This document shows positions 49,084-57,927 of a DNA stretch of 64,000 nt, piece after piece. The notes under the pieces are model-generated. The model did no database searches, was not told where the DNA came from, and saw nothing but the letters and a program-made list of their open reading frames with translations. Origin of the DNA: Bosea sp. NBC_00550 (GTDB lineage: Bacteria; Pseudomonadota; Alphaproteobacteria; Rhizobiales; Beijerinckiaceae); assembly GCF_026020075.1 (NCBI RefSeq), contig NZ_CP102773.1, forward strand, positions 496,001 to 560,000. The letters are read 5' to 3'. The translations under genes and the position numbers were made by a program. The stretch's first letter is position 1. Each line of letters starts with the position of its first letter.

Positions 49084-49496
49084 TACGTGTCTCCCTTGCG
49101 CCGCGATCGGTCGTCGAGCGCGACCACGATGAAGCCGCCGACCAAGCCGAGATGTTCGAAGAAGCCATTCATCGCCATCGCCCTTCCCTGGCCGGCCGAC
49201 ATCTCCCAGAAGCGAATGGCGATGAAGGTCGCGGCCAGCGTGAACCCGGCGAGCGCCAGCGCAGCCAGCCAGCGCCAGCGTCCGATCAGGATCAGAGCAG
49301 TCATCGCAAGCTCGAAGACAATGATGCCGACGGCGAAGAGCGGTGCCGGCGTTAAGCCGAAATGGGTCATCTCGGCTAGCGCACCCTCAAAATCGAGGAT
49401 CTTGGTCACTGGCCCCTGGATATAGGCGGCACAGAGCAACAGCAGCGCGAACCAGCGCAAGGCGCCGGCCGGCGGAGAGGCGCCGTTCCTGGCCAT
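49083..49496 (-). CDS. DoxX-family membrane protein
   Basis: A 137-residue protein with four predicted helices: LRWFALLLLCAAYIQGPVTK, then PLFAVGIIVFELAMTALILI, RWLAALALAGFTLAATFIAI and the C-terminal LGLVGGFIVVALDD. The pattern fits DoxX, a quinone-linked or thiosulfate-oxidation-related family whose general role is unclear. The ATG at 49496 is preferred; the frame upstream overlaps the amidohydrolase end and is not coding. It is tightly packed between the amidohydrolase (one base away) and the MFS_3 gene. Confidence 0.85.
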   Translation of the reverse strand: MARNGASPPAGALRWFALLLLCAAYIQGPVTKILDFEGALAEMTHFGLTPAPLFAVGIIVFELAMTALILIGRWRWLAALALAGFTLAATFIAIRFWEMSAGQGRAMAMNGFFEHLGLVGGFIVVALDDRSRRKGDT

Positions 49497-49497
49497 G

Positions 49498-51507
49498 TCA
49501 CACCGCCCAGCAGGCGCAGCCGAGCGCTCCCCAGAAGGAACGATAGTCGGAGGCCGGCAGCGCGCTCGACCAGGCGCCGGCATGGTCGTGGCCATGGACG
49601 TTGCAGGCGCTGGCACAGCGGCAATTGGTCATGGCGGCGCGGCGCAACGAGTTCTTGCCGGCGCCATCGGGCTCGCCCCAGGCGGCGTATCCTTTGAAGG
49701 TTCGGACCGGTGACCAGTCGGGCATCGCCGGTGGGGGGGCGCTCTCTTCGAAGGAAGCGAAATCGCGGGCGCCATAGACGACCTTGCCACCGACCACCGT
49801 AAGATCCGCGGAGATATGCGCGATCTCGTCCTCCGGACAGGCGAAGAAATCGCGATCGGGCACGATCAGATCAGCAAACTGGCCGACCGCGATCTGGCCT
49901 TTCTTACCCTCCTCATTGGAGAACCAGGTGACCTTCTCGGTCATCATCCTGAGCGCCGTCTCGCGATCGAGGCAATTGCGCTGCGGCGTGACGCGCAAGC
50001 CGCCGACGGTCTTGCCCGTGGCGAGCCAGGCGAGCGCGACCCAAGGGTTATAGGAGGCGACGCGGGTGGCGTCGGTGCCCGCGGAAGTCTTGATACCCTT
50101 TTCTATCATGCGCGCCACCGGCGGGGTCGCCTCGGCCGCCTTCGCGCCGTAGCGTTCTACGAAATACTCGCCCTGATAGGCCATGCGGTGCTGCACCGCG
50201 ACGCCGCCGCCGAGAGCGGCGATGCGGTCGATCGAGCGCTCCGAAATCGTCTCGGCATGGTCGAAGAACCAGTTCAGCCCCTTGAGGGGAATGTCCTTGT
50301 CGACCTTCTCGAAGACATCAAGGGCGCGCGAAATTGTTTCGTCATAGGTCGCGTGCAGGCGCCAGGGCCAACGGTTCTCGGCGAGGATGCGCACGACGCC
50401 TTCTAGATCGCCCTCCATCTCAGGGGGCATATCGGGCCGAGGCTCGCGGAAATCCTCGAAGTCGGCAGCGGAGAAGACAAGCATCTCGCCCGCGCCGTTA
50501 TGACGGAAATAATCGTCGCCTTGCTTGTACTTGGAGGTCTTCGTCCAGTTAAGAAAGTCCTCCTTCTCCTGCGTTGGCTTCTGCGTGAATAGGTTGTAGG
50601 CGAGGCGGATGGTGATTTGGTTGTCGTCGGCGAGCTTCTGGATGACGGCGTAGTCGTCTGGGTAGTTCTGGAAACCGCCACCGGCGTCGATCGCACCGGT
50701 GACGCCGAGCCGGTTGAGCTCGCGCATGAAATGCCGGGTCGAGTTGACTTGATACTCGAAAGGCAACTTCGGCCCCTTGGCGAGCGTCGCATAGAGGATG
50801 CCGGCATTGGGCCGAGCCAGCAGCAGGCCCGTCGGATTGCCATTGGCGTCGCGGGTGACCTCGCCGCCGGGCGGGTTCGGCGTGTCCTTGGTATAGCCGA
50901 CCGCCCGCAGCGCAGCACCGTTAAGTAGAGCGCGGTCATAAAGATGTAAGATGAAGACCGGAGTGTCGGGTGCGACGGCGTTCAGCTCCGCGATTGTCGG
51001 TAGGCGCTTCTCGGCGAACTGGTGCTCGGTGAAGCCGCCGACGACGCGCACCCATTGAGGCGGCGGCGTGACCGCCACTTGGCGCTTCAGCATGTTCATA
51101 GCATCGGCCAGCGTCCGCACGCCGTCCCAGCGAAGCTCCATGTTGAAGTTAAGCCCCCCTCGGATGATGTGGAGATGATTGTCGATCAGGCCTGGCAATG
51201 CGCAACGACCCTTGAGGTCGATCACCTTTGTGTTGGAGCCAGCATGAACCATGACTTCTGGCTCGCTGCCGACACTGAGGAAAACTCCGTCCTTCACCGC
51301 TACGGCGCTTGCGGTCGGGTTGCCAGGATCCAGCGTCGTAAAGCGGCCGCTGCGGAGAATGAGATCGGCGGTCATCGGGCGGGCTCCTTGGCCAGGGGAT
51401 TGGGGGCCGGCCGCTTGGGCGACGGCGCTTCCGAATAGGCCCGAGAAGGCCCCGGCAGCGGCGCCGAAGGTGGTTTGGCGGCGGGTCGGGATCATCGGTC
51501 GCTCCAT
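49498..51507 (-). CDS. YtcJ-like amidohydrolase with twin-arginine signal
   Basis: A 669-residue metal-dependent hydrolase. It starts PTRRQTTFGAAAGAFSGLFG, a twin-arginine-like export signal ending in AQA. Amidohydrolase features are DLILRSGRFTTLDPGNPTAS, GLIDNHLHIIRGG with the HxH metal pair (about 107), FDHAETISERSIDRI and KTSAGTDATRVASYNPW with the late metal Asp, and the beta-sandwich end IAVGQFADLIVPDRDFFACP. The last 40 residues are Cys/Ala-rich (MTNCRCASACNVHGHD), an unusual tail. YtcJ homologues hydrolyse cyclic amides; the real substrate is unknown. It overlaps the XapX gene by 16 bases. Confidence 0.9.
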   Translation of the reverse strand: MERPMIPTRRQTTFGAAAGAFSGLFGSAVAQAAGPQSPGQGARPMTADLILRSGRFTTLDPGNPTASAVAVKDGVFLSVGSEPEVMVHAGSNTKVIDLKGRCALPGLIDNHLHIIRGGLNFNMELRWDGVRTLADAMNMLKRQVAVTPPPQWVRVVGGFTEHQFAEKRLPTIAELNAVAPDTPVFILHLYDRALLNGAALRAVGYTKDTPNPPGGEVTRDANGNPTGLLLARPNAGILYATLAKGPKLPFEYQVNSTRHFMRELNRLGVTGAIDAGGGFQNYPDDYAVIQKLADDNQITIRLAYNLFTQKPTQEKEDFLNWTKTSKYKQGDDYFRHNGAGEMLVFSAADFEDFREPRPDMPPEMEGDLEGVVRILAENRWPWRLHATYDETISRALDVFEKVDKDIPLKGLNWFFDHAETISERSIDRIAALGGGVAVQHRMAYQGEYFVERYGAKAAEATPPVARMIEKGIKTSAGTDATRVASYNPWVALAWLATGKTVGGLRVTPQRNCLDRETALRMMTEKVTWFSNEEGKKGQIAVGQFADLIVPDRDFFACPEDEIAHISADLTVVGGKVVYGARDFASFEESAPPPAMPDWSPVRTFKGYAAWGEPDGAGKNSLRRAAMTNCRCASACNVHGHDHAGAWSSALPASDYRSFWGALGCACWAV

Positions 51508-51764
51508 TCTTGACTTTTATCGCCGGAAGTTGGCGACGGCGGCGAGCCGAAGAGGTGCTCGCCGCATTCCCGCCGCAGCCATCCAGGGGTCAGCCCCTGC
51601 CCCGAAGCGAGGCGCTTTGCGATTGGCGCGATCTGCTCTCCGGCCAGGATACCAAGCAGGCCGACGAGCGCGACCACGGGCGGCGCGGGCGATCGGACGT
51701 TCAGCAAGCCGTAGACGACGCCTACCAGGAGGCCGGCTCCAAGCGAGACCAGATAGGGCTTCAT
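51492..51764 (-). CDS. XapX domain protein (DUF1427)
   Basis: A 90-residue protein with two membrane helices, KPYLVSLGAGLLVGVVYGLL and VVALVGLLGILAGEQ, joined by NVRSPAPP, the exact layout of the XapX domain (the PAPPxxALVGLLGxLxGE motif). The rest is a polar C-terminal tail ending in a Ser/Pro-rich segment that overlaps the amidohydrolase start. The XapX role is unknown; it often accompanies DoxX, alpha/beta hydrolase and isochorismatase genes, as here. Start at the second ATG of a tandem pair. Confidence 0.88.
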   Translation of the reverse strand: MKPYLVSLGAGLLVGVVYGLLNVRSPAPPVVALVGLLGILAGEQIAPIAKRLASGQGLTPGWLRRECGEHLFGSPPSPTSGDKSQEWSDR

Positions 51765-51821
51765 CATGCCTTCCTGTCGAGTTGAACGGCAACGGTCGGC
51801 GACCGGCCGCTGCGCGGGGCC

Positions 51822-52379
51822 TCAGGCTTCGATGAAGGCCAAAAGGTCGGCGTTCAGCATATTCGTGTTCACGGTCAGCATGCCGTGACCATAACCGGGA
51901 TAGGTCTTCAGCGTGCGGTGCATCAAATGCTTGATCGACTCGCACGCGGCGCCGATCGGCGCGATCTGATCGTTCTCGCTATGCAGAACGAGCGTCGGCA
52001 CACCTATCGCCTTCAGATCCGCGGTTTGATCGGTTTCGGAGAAGGCCTTGAGGCCTTCGCAATAGGCCTTGGCGCTGCCCATCATGCCTTGGCGCCACGC
52101 CCTGGTCGACCTCCGGAGATCCAAGGCTCGGCGACTGCGAAGGCATCCGCGGTATAGTGATCCATGTCGTGCCCTTCGGGGACCTTGGGGGGAACGGCCG
52201 TGCCCGCGCCGGTCATGTGCGACAACACGATACCCGTTGGAGAGGAAGAAGAGCATCTGCCCATCCCGGTTGTCCGACGATAGTGGCCAGCCATGATGGA
52301 ACACGATTGGCTGGGAGTCCCTCGGACCCCAGTCATTGTAGAAAATCTCGACGCCGTCCTTCGTCGTGACGAATCGCAT
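51822..52379 (-). pseudogene. Alpha/beta hydrolase (chloroperoxidase type), internally deleted
   Basis: The start is perfect, with AAGGAGC before MRFVTTKDGVEIFYNDWGPR and HHGWPLSSDNRDGQMLFFLS, VVAHDRRGHGRS. Just past this the frame shifts (continuing PEGHDMDHYTADAFAVAE in another phase), and about 90 residues, including the nucleophile-elbow Ser, are missing. The end is normal (VPTLVLHSENDQIAPI, YPGYGHGMLTVN), with Asp and His. A usual member has about 275 residues. It would head the HxlR-adjacent operon, so its loss may leave the pathway incomplete. Confidence 0.85.
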
Positions 52380-52602
52380 GAAAGCTCCTTGAACGATCCT
52401 GTAGGGCCCGCGCGATCGGCCAGAAAAGAGTGAGTCTTCCGCGCTAAGAGCGCCACTCGAATTGGCTTGTAGGTAGGTGGCCTTGCATGCCCAAGGGCCG
52501 ATGTTAAAAACCGAGGCGATCCAAACTCGGGCGGAACTTAGGCGGCGTTTCGGGCAAAAGCCATTAGTTACCTGAGAGATACTAGCGACCAGAGCAAATC
52601 GC

Positions 52603-52932
52603 ATGAACCGATCGAAAGAGAACGCAGAAGAACATTGCGTTGCCGATAGCTTCCTGAAGTTCTTCTCGCAGGAATGGATGAGCCACATCGTATTCTCATT
52701 GGCGCGCCGCGGGCCGTTGCGTTTCGGAGCCTTGAGACGGCAGCTCCCGCCGCTTATTTCGGCGCGGGTTCTGTCTGCCCGGCTGAAGGCCCTCGAGGCT
52801 GCAGGCTACGTTGAACGCCGCGATCTCAGCGGCCGGGTGCTTCATATCGAGTACTCTCTCACAGCTTCCGGGCGCGCCGTTGACGCCGCGCTCTCCAGGA
52901 GCGAGCAGCTTCTGTCCGACGATGCGCGCTAG
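52603..52932 (+). CDS. HxlR-family transcriptional regulator
   Basis: A 109-residue winged-helix regulator. Motifs: CVADSFLKFFSQEWMSHIVF, LARRGPLRFGALRRQLPPLI, SARVLSARLKALEAAGYVER and EYSLTASGRAVDAALSRSE. HxlR proteins often respond to electrophiles or formaldehyde through an N-terminal Cys, and here Cys12 (HCVADS) occupies that position. It is divergent from the hydrolase-led operon (about 220 bases apart) and probably controls it. Confidence 0.9.
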   Translation: MNRSKENAEEHCVADSFLKFFSQEWMSHIVFSLARRGPLRFGALRRQLPPLISARVLSARLKALEAAGYVERRDLSGRVLHIEYSLTASGRAVDAALSRSEQLLSDDAR

Positions 52933-53101
52933 TTCTGCGTCGCAGCGCGGCGACTTGATCAATCAATCTCAGGGCTGTGTCGATCGTCGCGGGTGATCGT
53001 TTCAGCGATCCTAGATATCGCGGCGCCAGGCAACGGGAGACACCCCTTCCCGCCGGCGCAAACATCGATGAAGCCGTCTGTGGGACTGCCCGGACGCGAG
53101 T

Positions 53102-53560
53102 ATGGATTGTCACTACCAAGACGACCGCGGGCCCCCGCAGGCGGCGGCACTTATCGATCCATCGGACACGCTGGTCCTTCTGCTCGACCATCAGTTGGTG
53201 CTGTTCCAAACGGTCAACGATATCCCCGTTGCCGACCTCCGTCGCAATGTTGAGATGATCGCTCGGCTGTGCGCGCTCCTGAACATTCCGGTGATCACGA
53301 CCGCCTTAGAAGAACAGCCGGCACCAACGGCCCATTTTATGCCGGAGCTTCATAAGCTCGCCCCTTACGGCCGTCTGCGTCGGCGAAAGGGGAAGGTGAA
53401 CGCTGGGATAATGACGACCTCGTGGCTCAAGTTAAGCCGACCGGCTGAAAATCCCTTATCATGACCGGTGTCTGGACCAGGGTCTGCGTAACGTTCCCCG
53501 CTCTCGACATTCATCTCCATCGTCTGAGCGCTATGACGCCATGGAAAGCTTTCGTCGGCG
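53102..53560 (+). pseudogene. Isochorismatase-family hydrolase, decayed
   Basis: The first part reads DTLVLLLDHQLVLFQTVNDI and PVADLRRNVEMIARLCALLN, IPVITTALEEQP, matching the N-terminal half of isochorismatase-type hydrolases. After about 53390 frames change: WDNDDLVAQVK and then, from 53461, MTGVWTRVCVTFPALDI with the catalytic Cys. The region between is shortened, and the C-terminal helices are scrambled. Not functional. Confidence 0.8.
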
Positions 53561-53714
53561 GACCCGCCCGAGCCTCTCACCCAGCTCGATGCGCCTCTCG
53601 CGGCCGGGGCAGTGAAGTCACAAAACGGAAAGCCTGCGCCTCGCTTTTGAGTGAGCAATTCGATCTGACCGAGACGCGCATCGTCGCTGTTTGCGAAAAC
53701 GGCACCGCCGGGGC

Positions 53715-53760
53715 TTGACATAGATCCAGATTTGGCGATTTTAATATAATACAATGTATT
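53715..53760 (+). promoter_or_regulatory. Promoter and operator-like site of the IclR gene
   Basis: TTGACA at 53715-53720 is followed by an AT-rich stretch; TATAAT at 53745-53750 is 24 bases away, but ATTTTA/TTTTAA 17-18 bases away could serve as the -10. The palindrome AATACA-A-TGTATT at 53748-53760 just before the start codon suggests self-repression. Confidence 0.5.
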
Positions 53761-53775
53761 CATATAGAAGACGCA

Positions 53776-54492
53776 ATGGCTGTTCGCTCTCTTTCGACTA
53801 CGCTCAAGACGCTCGCGGTCTGCGACATCATCGCCGCGTCACCGAAGCCCATGAGGCTGCCCGACGTCGTCAAGGCGACAGGCGACCAGCGCGCCGCGGT
53901 CTATCAGCGGCTGCGTACGCTGGTGGATGCAGGCTTCCTCGAGCAGACGCCCGACGGGGCGTTCCGCCTGGCGCTGCGCTTCCAGTTCTACGCCGTGCGC
54001 GCGCTTGAGCAGGCCAATCTCGGAGAGCGGACGACGGAACTACTTCAAGAGATCGTCGCGGAGAGCGGCGAGACGGCGACCATCTCCGTGCTCGACGGCT
54101 ATCACGCGGTCATCATCAACCGGGTGGAGTCACGCCAGGTGCTGCGTGCCGATCTGCGGGTCGGCGCGCGCATGGCGCTGGGAGCCAGCGCCTCGGGTTC
54201 GGTGTTCGTCGCCTTCGGCTCGCAGGAGATGCGGGAGCGCCTACGTGAACAGGGCATCACGCTTCCAGACGATGCCGCGCTGGGAGAGGTCCGCGAACGA
54301 GGCTTTGCCGTATTCGCCCCAACCGACCCGCAATTTGTCGCAGCGGTGGCCGCGCCGGTCTTCGACGCCGCCGGCCAATGCATTGCAGTCATCGCGATCT
54401 CCGGTCCGACCACGCGCTTCGACCACGCAACCTGCGCGCCGATTGCGGTCGCTGCCGCTCGACGTTTCAGCGCTCAATTCGGGAATACATGA
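53776..54492 (+). CDS. IclR-family transcriptional regulator
   Basis: A 238-residue regulator. The N-terminal winged helix is AVRSLSTTLKTLAVCDIIAA, then MRLPDVVKATGDQRAAVYQR and LVDAGFLEQTPDGAFRLAL. The C-terminal GAF-like effector domain starts with ETATISVLDGYHAVIINRVE and contains LGASASGSVFVAFGS and the late GLxxIAAPV-like AVAAPVFDAAGQCIAVIAIS. It heads the operon for the ABC importer and dipeptidase and likely regulates it in response to the imported compound. Its stop lies 61 bases before the first ATG of the next gene. Confidence 0.92.
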   Translation: MAVRSLSTTLKTLAVCDIIAASPKPMRLPDVVKATGDQRAAVYQRLRTLVDAGFLEQTPDGAFRLALRFQFYAVRALEQANLGERTTELLQEIVAESGETATISVLDGYHAVIINRVESRQVLRADLRVGARMALGASASGSVFVAFGSQEMRERLREQGITLPDDAALGEVRERGFAVFAPTDPQFVAAVAAPVFDAAGQCIAVIAISGPTTRFDHATCAPIAVAAARRFSAQFGNT

Positions 54493-54553
54493 CTTGAATG
54501 CCCTGTCGTTCTCCCACGCCTCCGAATCCGGTCCCTGGCAGCCGCAGGCCCTG

Positions 54554-56230
54554 ATGCGGTCGCCCGCCACGCTGATGCGGCCGGAGATGTTGGCTGCGAT
54601 CCAGCCCTCGCGGATCAGTGCCTCGCGGACCCTGATGGCACGCGCCTCCGATCAGCGATGGCAGATCACCTGCGAGGATTTCGCCATCGACGAGCGCGGT
54701 CGCGGCACGGCGCGCTATAGCATCGAGGCCAATGGGTGGCATTTTACCTTCCCTATCCTCTCGTTCGAGCCCTGTGGCCGCGAACGCACCGGCCGCATCA
54801 TCGGCCGGTCCTGGGACATGATGGGCGGGCTCATCGAAGGCAAACTCTCGCCGGCCGGGATCGAACAGCTCCGTCAAGAACTGCCGAAGCTCTATGAGGG
54901 CCGCGCCACCCCGAAAACCTTGACGTGGGCGCGCTCGAACCGGTCGGGACGGCTGTTTGATCTCGCCGTGGACCACCTCGCATTCGGGCGACAGCCACCG
55001 ATCGCCGAGCTTGGCCGCACCTGCTACTTCATGCGCAATACCGGCATCGACGGCAACGGCACCTTCGGCACCAAATCTTTCCTGGCGTTCGCGCCTGACC
55101 ACCCGCTGCGCGCCTCGCTGCAGGCGCAGATGCTCACCGCCTATATGATGCGCGTCTTTGCTGGCGATCTCGTCCAGCATTTCGCACGGATGAAAGGCGG
55201 TGCGGCGGCAGTGGCGATGCAGCCGGAACTGCGCCGCTTCCTCGGCGTCGGCAACGGCTCGGCCTTGGGGTTGATGTTCTTCGTCAACAACCACCCGCGC
55301 CTGATCGACCGGTGGCTGACGGTTCATGAGGAAGCCATAGCCCATGGCAGGCTGGTACGCGTCGGAACAGATGCGGCACCGCTCGTCCAATTGGCGGCCC
55401 TGCTCGACAAGGCGATCCTCGCACGACGCCAGGATCGCGCCGAATACGAAGCCTTCGCGCCCAGCAGCACCGTTGCCGACGATCTCGCGATCATCCGGCG
55501 CGAACTCGATCTCCTGATCGGCCGCGTCCGTGCCGGCAGCGCTGACCCGACGCCTCTGGTCGAATTCACGGCTTCGCTCGACGGCCGGGTCCATCCCGAG
55601 GCCCATGAGACACTGCTTTCGCTTGTCATCGAACTCGTACCGGATATCGCCGACGGCCTGGCGCAAACTCTTGTGATCGACGAGGAACTCGCCGGTCGAC
55701 CAGAGATGTCGATCGCTCGCCTGCGCGACATCGTCCAGGCCGATTATGGCTGGGCCTTCGATCTCGATCTCGTCTCCGAGCGCTCGCAGCGCTATGTCTG
55801 GTACAAGTCGCGCACGGCCGAGGAGCCGCGGCGCGGACCGCGCGAGGAAATCGGCGACGCGCACAATCTCGGCCTCGACCTGCCACGCCTCGTGGTGGCG
55901 CTCGATCGTGATCTTGCCGCAGCTGATCCGCGCCTCAGCGTAGCGCGCTTCCTGATGGCGCATCCCCTCCACCGCCAGGTCGTCACCCGCATTCAGGCGC
56001 TCGCCGGCTTGCCCTATCACTCGCCGCATGCCGACATTATGGCCGAGGACTTCGTTCCGGCCCATATCACCCGGCTGCTGAATGTCGGCATCCACGGCAT
56101 CGACAAAGCCCGCGACTTCTTGAACCGCAATTTACGCGGCGTGATCTTTCACGGCGCCCCGATGCCGGAGGATCTCGCCTCCGGCAGCGCCGATCCCCAT
56201 TGGTTCTATCCGCCGGAGCCCCGGGCATGA
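54554..56230 (+). CDS. Conserved protein of unknown function in the IclR/ABC operon
   Basis: A 558-residue soluble protein with strong coding character (a long opposite-strand frame is its shadow). Recognisable stretches are QRWQITCEDFAIDERGRGTA, HFTFPILSFEPCGRERTGRI, LAVDHLAFGRQPPIAELGRT and, late, HPLHRQVVTRIQALAGLPYH. I recognise no family or catalytic motif; several conserved-looking His/Asp/Cys residues hint at an enzyme. The first ATG in frame is at 54554, with a TTG at 54494 as an alternative that would add 20 residues. Its stop overlaps the start of the next gene (ATGA at 56227-56230), implying translational coupling. Function is probably tied to the imported substrate. Confidence 0.75.
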   Translation: MRSPATLMRPEMLAAIQPSRISASRTLMARASDQRWQITCEDFAIDERGRGTARYSIEANGWHFTFPILSFEPCGRERTGRIIGRSWDMMGGLIEGKLSPAGIEQLRQELPKLYEGRATPKTLTWARSNRSGRLFDLAVDHLAFGRQPPIAELGRTCYFMRNTGIDGNGTFGTKSFLAFAPDHPLRASLQAQMLTAYMMRVFAGDLVQHFARMKGGAAAVAMQPELRRFLGVGNGSALGLMFFVNNHPRLIDRWLTVHEEAIAHGRLVRVGTDAAPLVQLAALLDKAILARRQDRAEYEAFAPSSTVADDLAIIRRELDLLIGRVRAGSADPTPLVEFTASLDGRVHPEAHETLLSLVIELVPDIADGLAQTLVIDEELAGRPEMSIARLRDIVQADYGWAFDLDLVSERSQRYVWYKSRTAEEPRRGPREEIGDAHNLGLDLPRLVVALDRDLAAADPRLSVARFLMAHPLHRQVVTRIQALAGLPYHSPHADIMAEDFVPAHITRLLNVGIHGIDKARDFLNRNLRGVIFHGAPMPEDLASGSADPHWFYPPEPRA

Positions 56231-56937
56231 TGCCGTCCGACACGCTGATCCTGTCCGTGCGCGAGCTCCGGCTCATTCTTGAGCGGCTGGTCCAGGCGGC
56301 CGGCACTCCCGGTGGGCTGCTGCACTCCGTGCGCGATTGCGCCTTCTACTCGGCCGTGCTGCCGGGGCCGGGTCTGGCCGGCATCGCGCAGCAGATCGAG
56401 CATCTGCGGGCGAGCCGCATCGCCCCGCTCGACGATGTCGGTTCCGGCGAAACGCTGACGATCGACTGCGTCGGCCAGCATGCCTGGACTGTCGCCGAGA
56501 CGCTGCTCGATCTCGCTGCCGAGCGCTTCCGGCTGACCGGCAAGGGCGCAGTTCTCGCGCTCAACCTCACGGAGGCCGCCGAATTGCGGGTCGTCTGCGG
56601 GCTTGCCGAACGTTTCGGCCTGACGGCCGACATCGAGCCGAAGGGGGACGGTGTCCAGATCTCAGTCGCGGCCCGGCCCTCAGCGAAGCGCAGCACCATC
56701 GATATGGTGCGTCGCGACGGCTTTGCCGCCGCCGCTTCGAGCTGGTGGCCGCTGTACCACGCCTCGCACGATGCGCTGATGCCCGATTCCTTCGAGAGCC
56801 GCCGCCATGCCGGCACTGTGCGCGTCGAGGCGGACGGACGGGTCATCGGCCGCAATGACGAGGATGAGACCGATCTCTCGATGCTGACCGCCGACCCCTC
56901 CCGGCTTCATGCCACTCCTGTTTCCTCCGCTTCGTAA
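56227..56937 (+). CDS. Conserved protein of unknown function
   Basis: A 236-residue protein coupled to the previous gene. The sequence contains LSVRELRLILERLVQAAGTP, GGLLHSVRDCAFYSAVLPGP, CVGQHAWTVAETLLDLAAER and VVCGLAERFGLTADIEPKG; the middle part suggests an alpha/beta fold. No membrane segment, signal peptide or motif known to me. A GTG further upstream at 56200 is excluded by overlap with the previous gene. It may form a complex with the 558-residue partner. It ends 12 bases before the dipeptidase. Confidence 0.72.
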   Translation: MMPSDTLILSVRELRLILERLVQAAGTPGGLLHSVRDCAFYSAVLPGPGLAGIAQQIEHLRASRIAPLDDVGSGETLTIDCVGQHAWTVAETLLDLAAERFRLTGKGAVLALNLTEAAELRVVCGLAERFGLTADIEPKGDGVQISVAARPSAKRSTIDMVRRDGFAAAASSWWPLYHASHDALMPDSFESRRHAGTVRVEADGRVIGRNDEDETDLSMLTADPSRLHATPVSSAS

Positions 56938-56949
56938 AGGCGCTCTCCG

Positions 56950-57915
56950 ATGCTGATAGACGGCTTGCAATGCGGTTTGTTCGACCGCGGCGTATTCGAG
57001 GATCTCAAGGCCGGCGGATTCAGTTGCGTCACGCCGACGCTTGGCTTCTGGGAAGGCGCGATCGAGTCATTTGATTCCGTCGCGAAGTGGCGCGACCTTG
57101 CGCGCGCCAACGCCGATCTGATGACTATTGTGCGGACGACCGACGACATCCTCGCAGCCGATCGCGACGGCAAGGTCGCGATGCTGCTGGGCTACCAGAA
57201 CACCAATCTACTCGATGGCCGCATCCGCTATGTCGAGCTCTTCGCCGATCTCGGCGTCAAGGTCCTGCAGCTCACCTACAACAACCAGAACGAGCTTGGC
57301 TCGAGCTGCTACGAGACGGTAGATCCTGGCCTCGCCCGCTTTGGCCGCGAGGTCGTCCGGGAAATGAACCAGTGCGGCATGCTGATCGACCTCTCGCATG
57401 TCGGCGACCAGACCACGCTCGATACAATCGAGTGGTCGCAAAAGCCGGTCTCGATCACCCACGCCAACCCGGCCTCCGTCTTTCCGCACAAGCGCAACAA
57501 GAGCGATGCGATCATCAAGGCGCTAGCGGAAAAGGGCGGCGTCATTGGCTGCGCCGCCTATCGCAACATCACGCCTGAACCGGCCTGCGACAGCGTCGAT
57601 GCCTGGGCGCGGATGGTGGCGCAGACCGTCGACATAGCCGGCATCGACCATGTCGCCCTTGGCACCGATTTCAGCCATCACTCCAGCCAGGCCTATCTCG
57701 ATTGGATGCGCTCGGGCCGTTGGACCCGCTCGGTCCAGTACGGCGCGGGCTCGGCAGCCAAGGCCGGCCCCAGCGAGAAGCCAGCTTGGCTGAAGAAAAT
57801 AAGCGGCCTGGCCGACGTCGCACCGGCACTGGAGCGGGTCGGTTTCAATGCGGCCGAGGTCGAGAAGCTCACCTCCGGCAACTGGCTACGTCTCTATCGC
57901 GCAACGATCGGTTGA
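56950..57915 (+). CDS. Membrane dipeptidase (peptidase M19 family)
   Basis: A 321-residue zinc dipeptidase of the M19 (renal dipeptidase) family. Motifs: DGKVAMLLGYQNTNLLDGR, VKVLQLTYNNQNELGSSCYE, CGMLIDLSHVGDQTTLDTIE with the SH metal contact, KPVSITHANPASVFPHKRNK and GIDHVALGTDFSHHSSQA with the late Asp. The usual N-terminal HxD metal pair (DGHND-like) is replaced by DGLQCGLF at residues 4-11, so the binuclear site may be altered. It cleaves dipeptides or, in some homologues, D-amino-acid or lactam compounds. It lies in the ABC-importer operon and probably processes the imported solute. Confidence 0.88.
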   Translation: MLIDGLQCGLFDRGVFEDLKAGGFSCVTPTLGFWEGAIESFDSVAKWRDLARANADLMTIVRTTDDILAADRDGKVAMLLGYQNTNLLDGRIRYVELFADLGVKVLQLTYNNQNELGSSCYETVDPGLARFGREVVREMNQCGMLIDLSHVGDQTTLDTIEWSQKPVSITHANPASVFPHKRNKSDAIIKALAEKGGVIGCAAYRNITPEPACDSVDAWARMVAQTVDIAGIDHVALGTDFSHHSSQAYLDWMRSGRWTRSVQYGAGSAAKAGPSEKPAWLKKISGLADVAPALERVGFNAAEVEKLTSGNWLRLYRATIG

Positions 57916-57927
57916 GAGGACAGTATC

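Noticed and set aside
54467..56095. A 542-codon open frame on the minus strand
   Set aside because: It is antisense to the strongly coding 558-residue gene, has no recognisable domain and a biased His/Arg/Glu composition typical of mirror frames in high-GC DNA.
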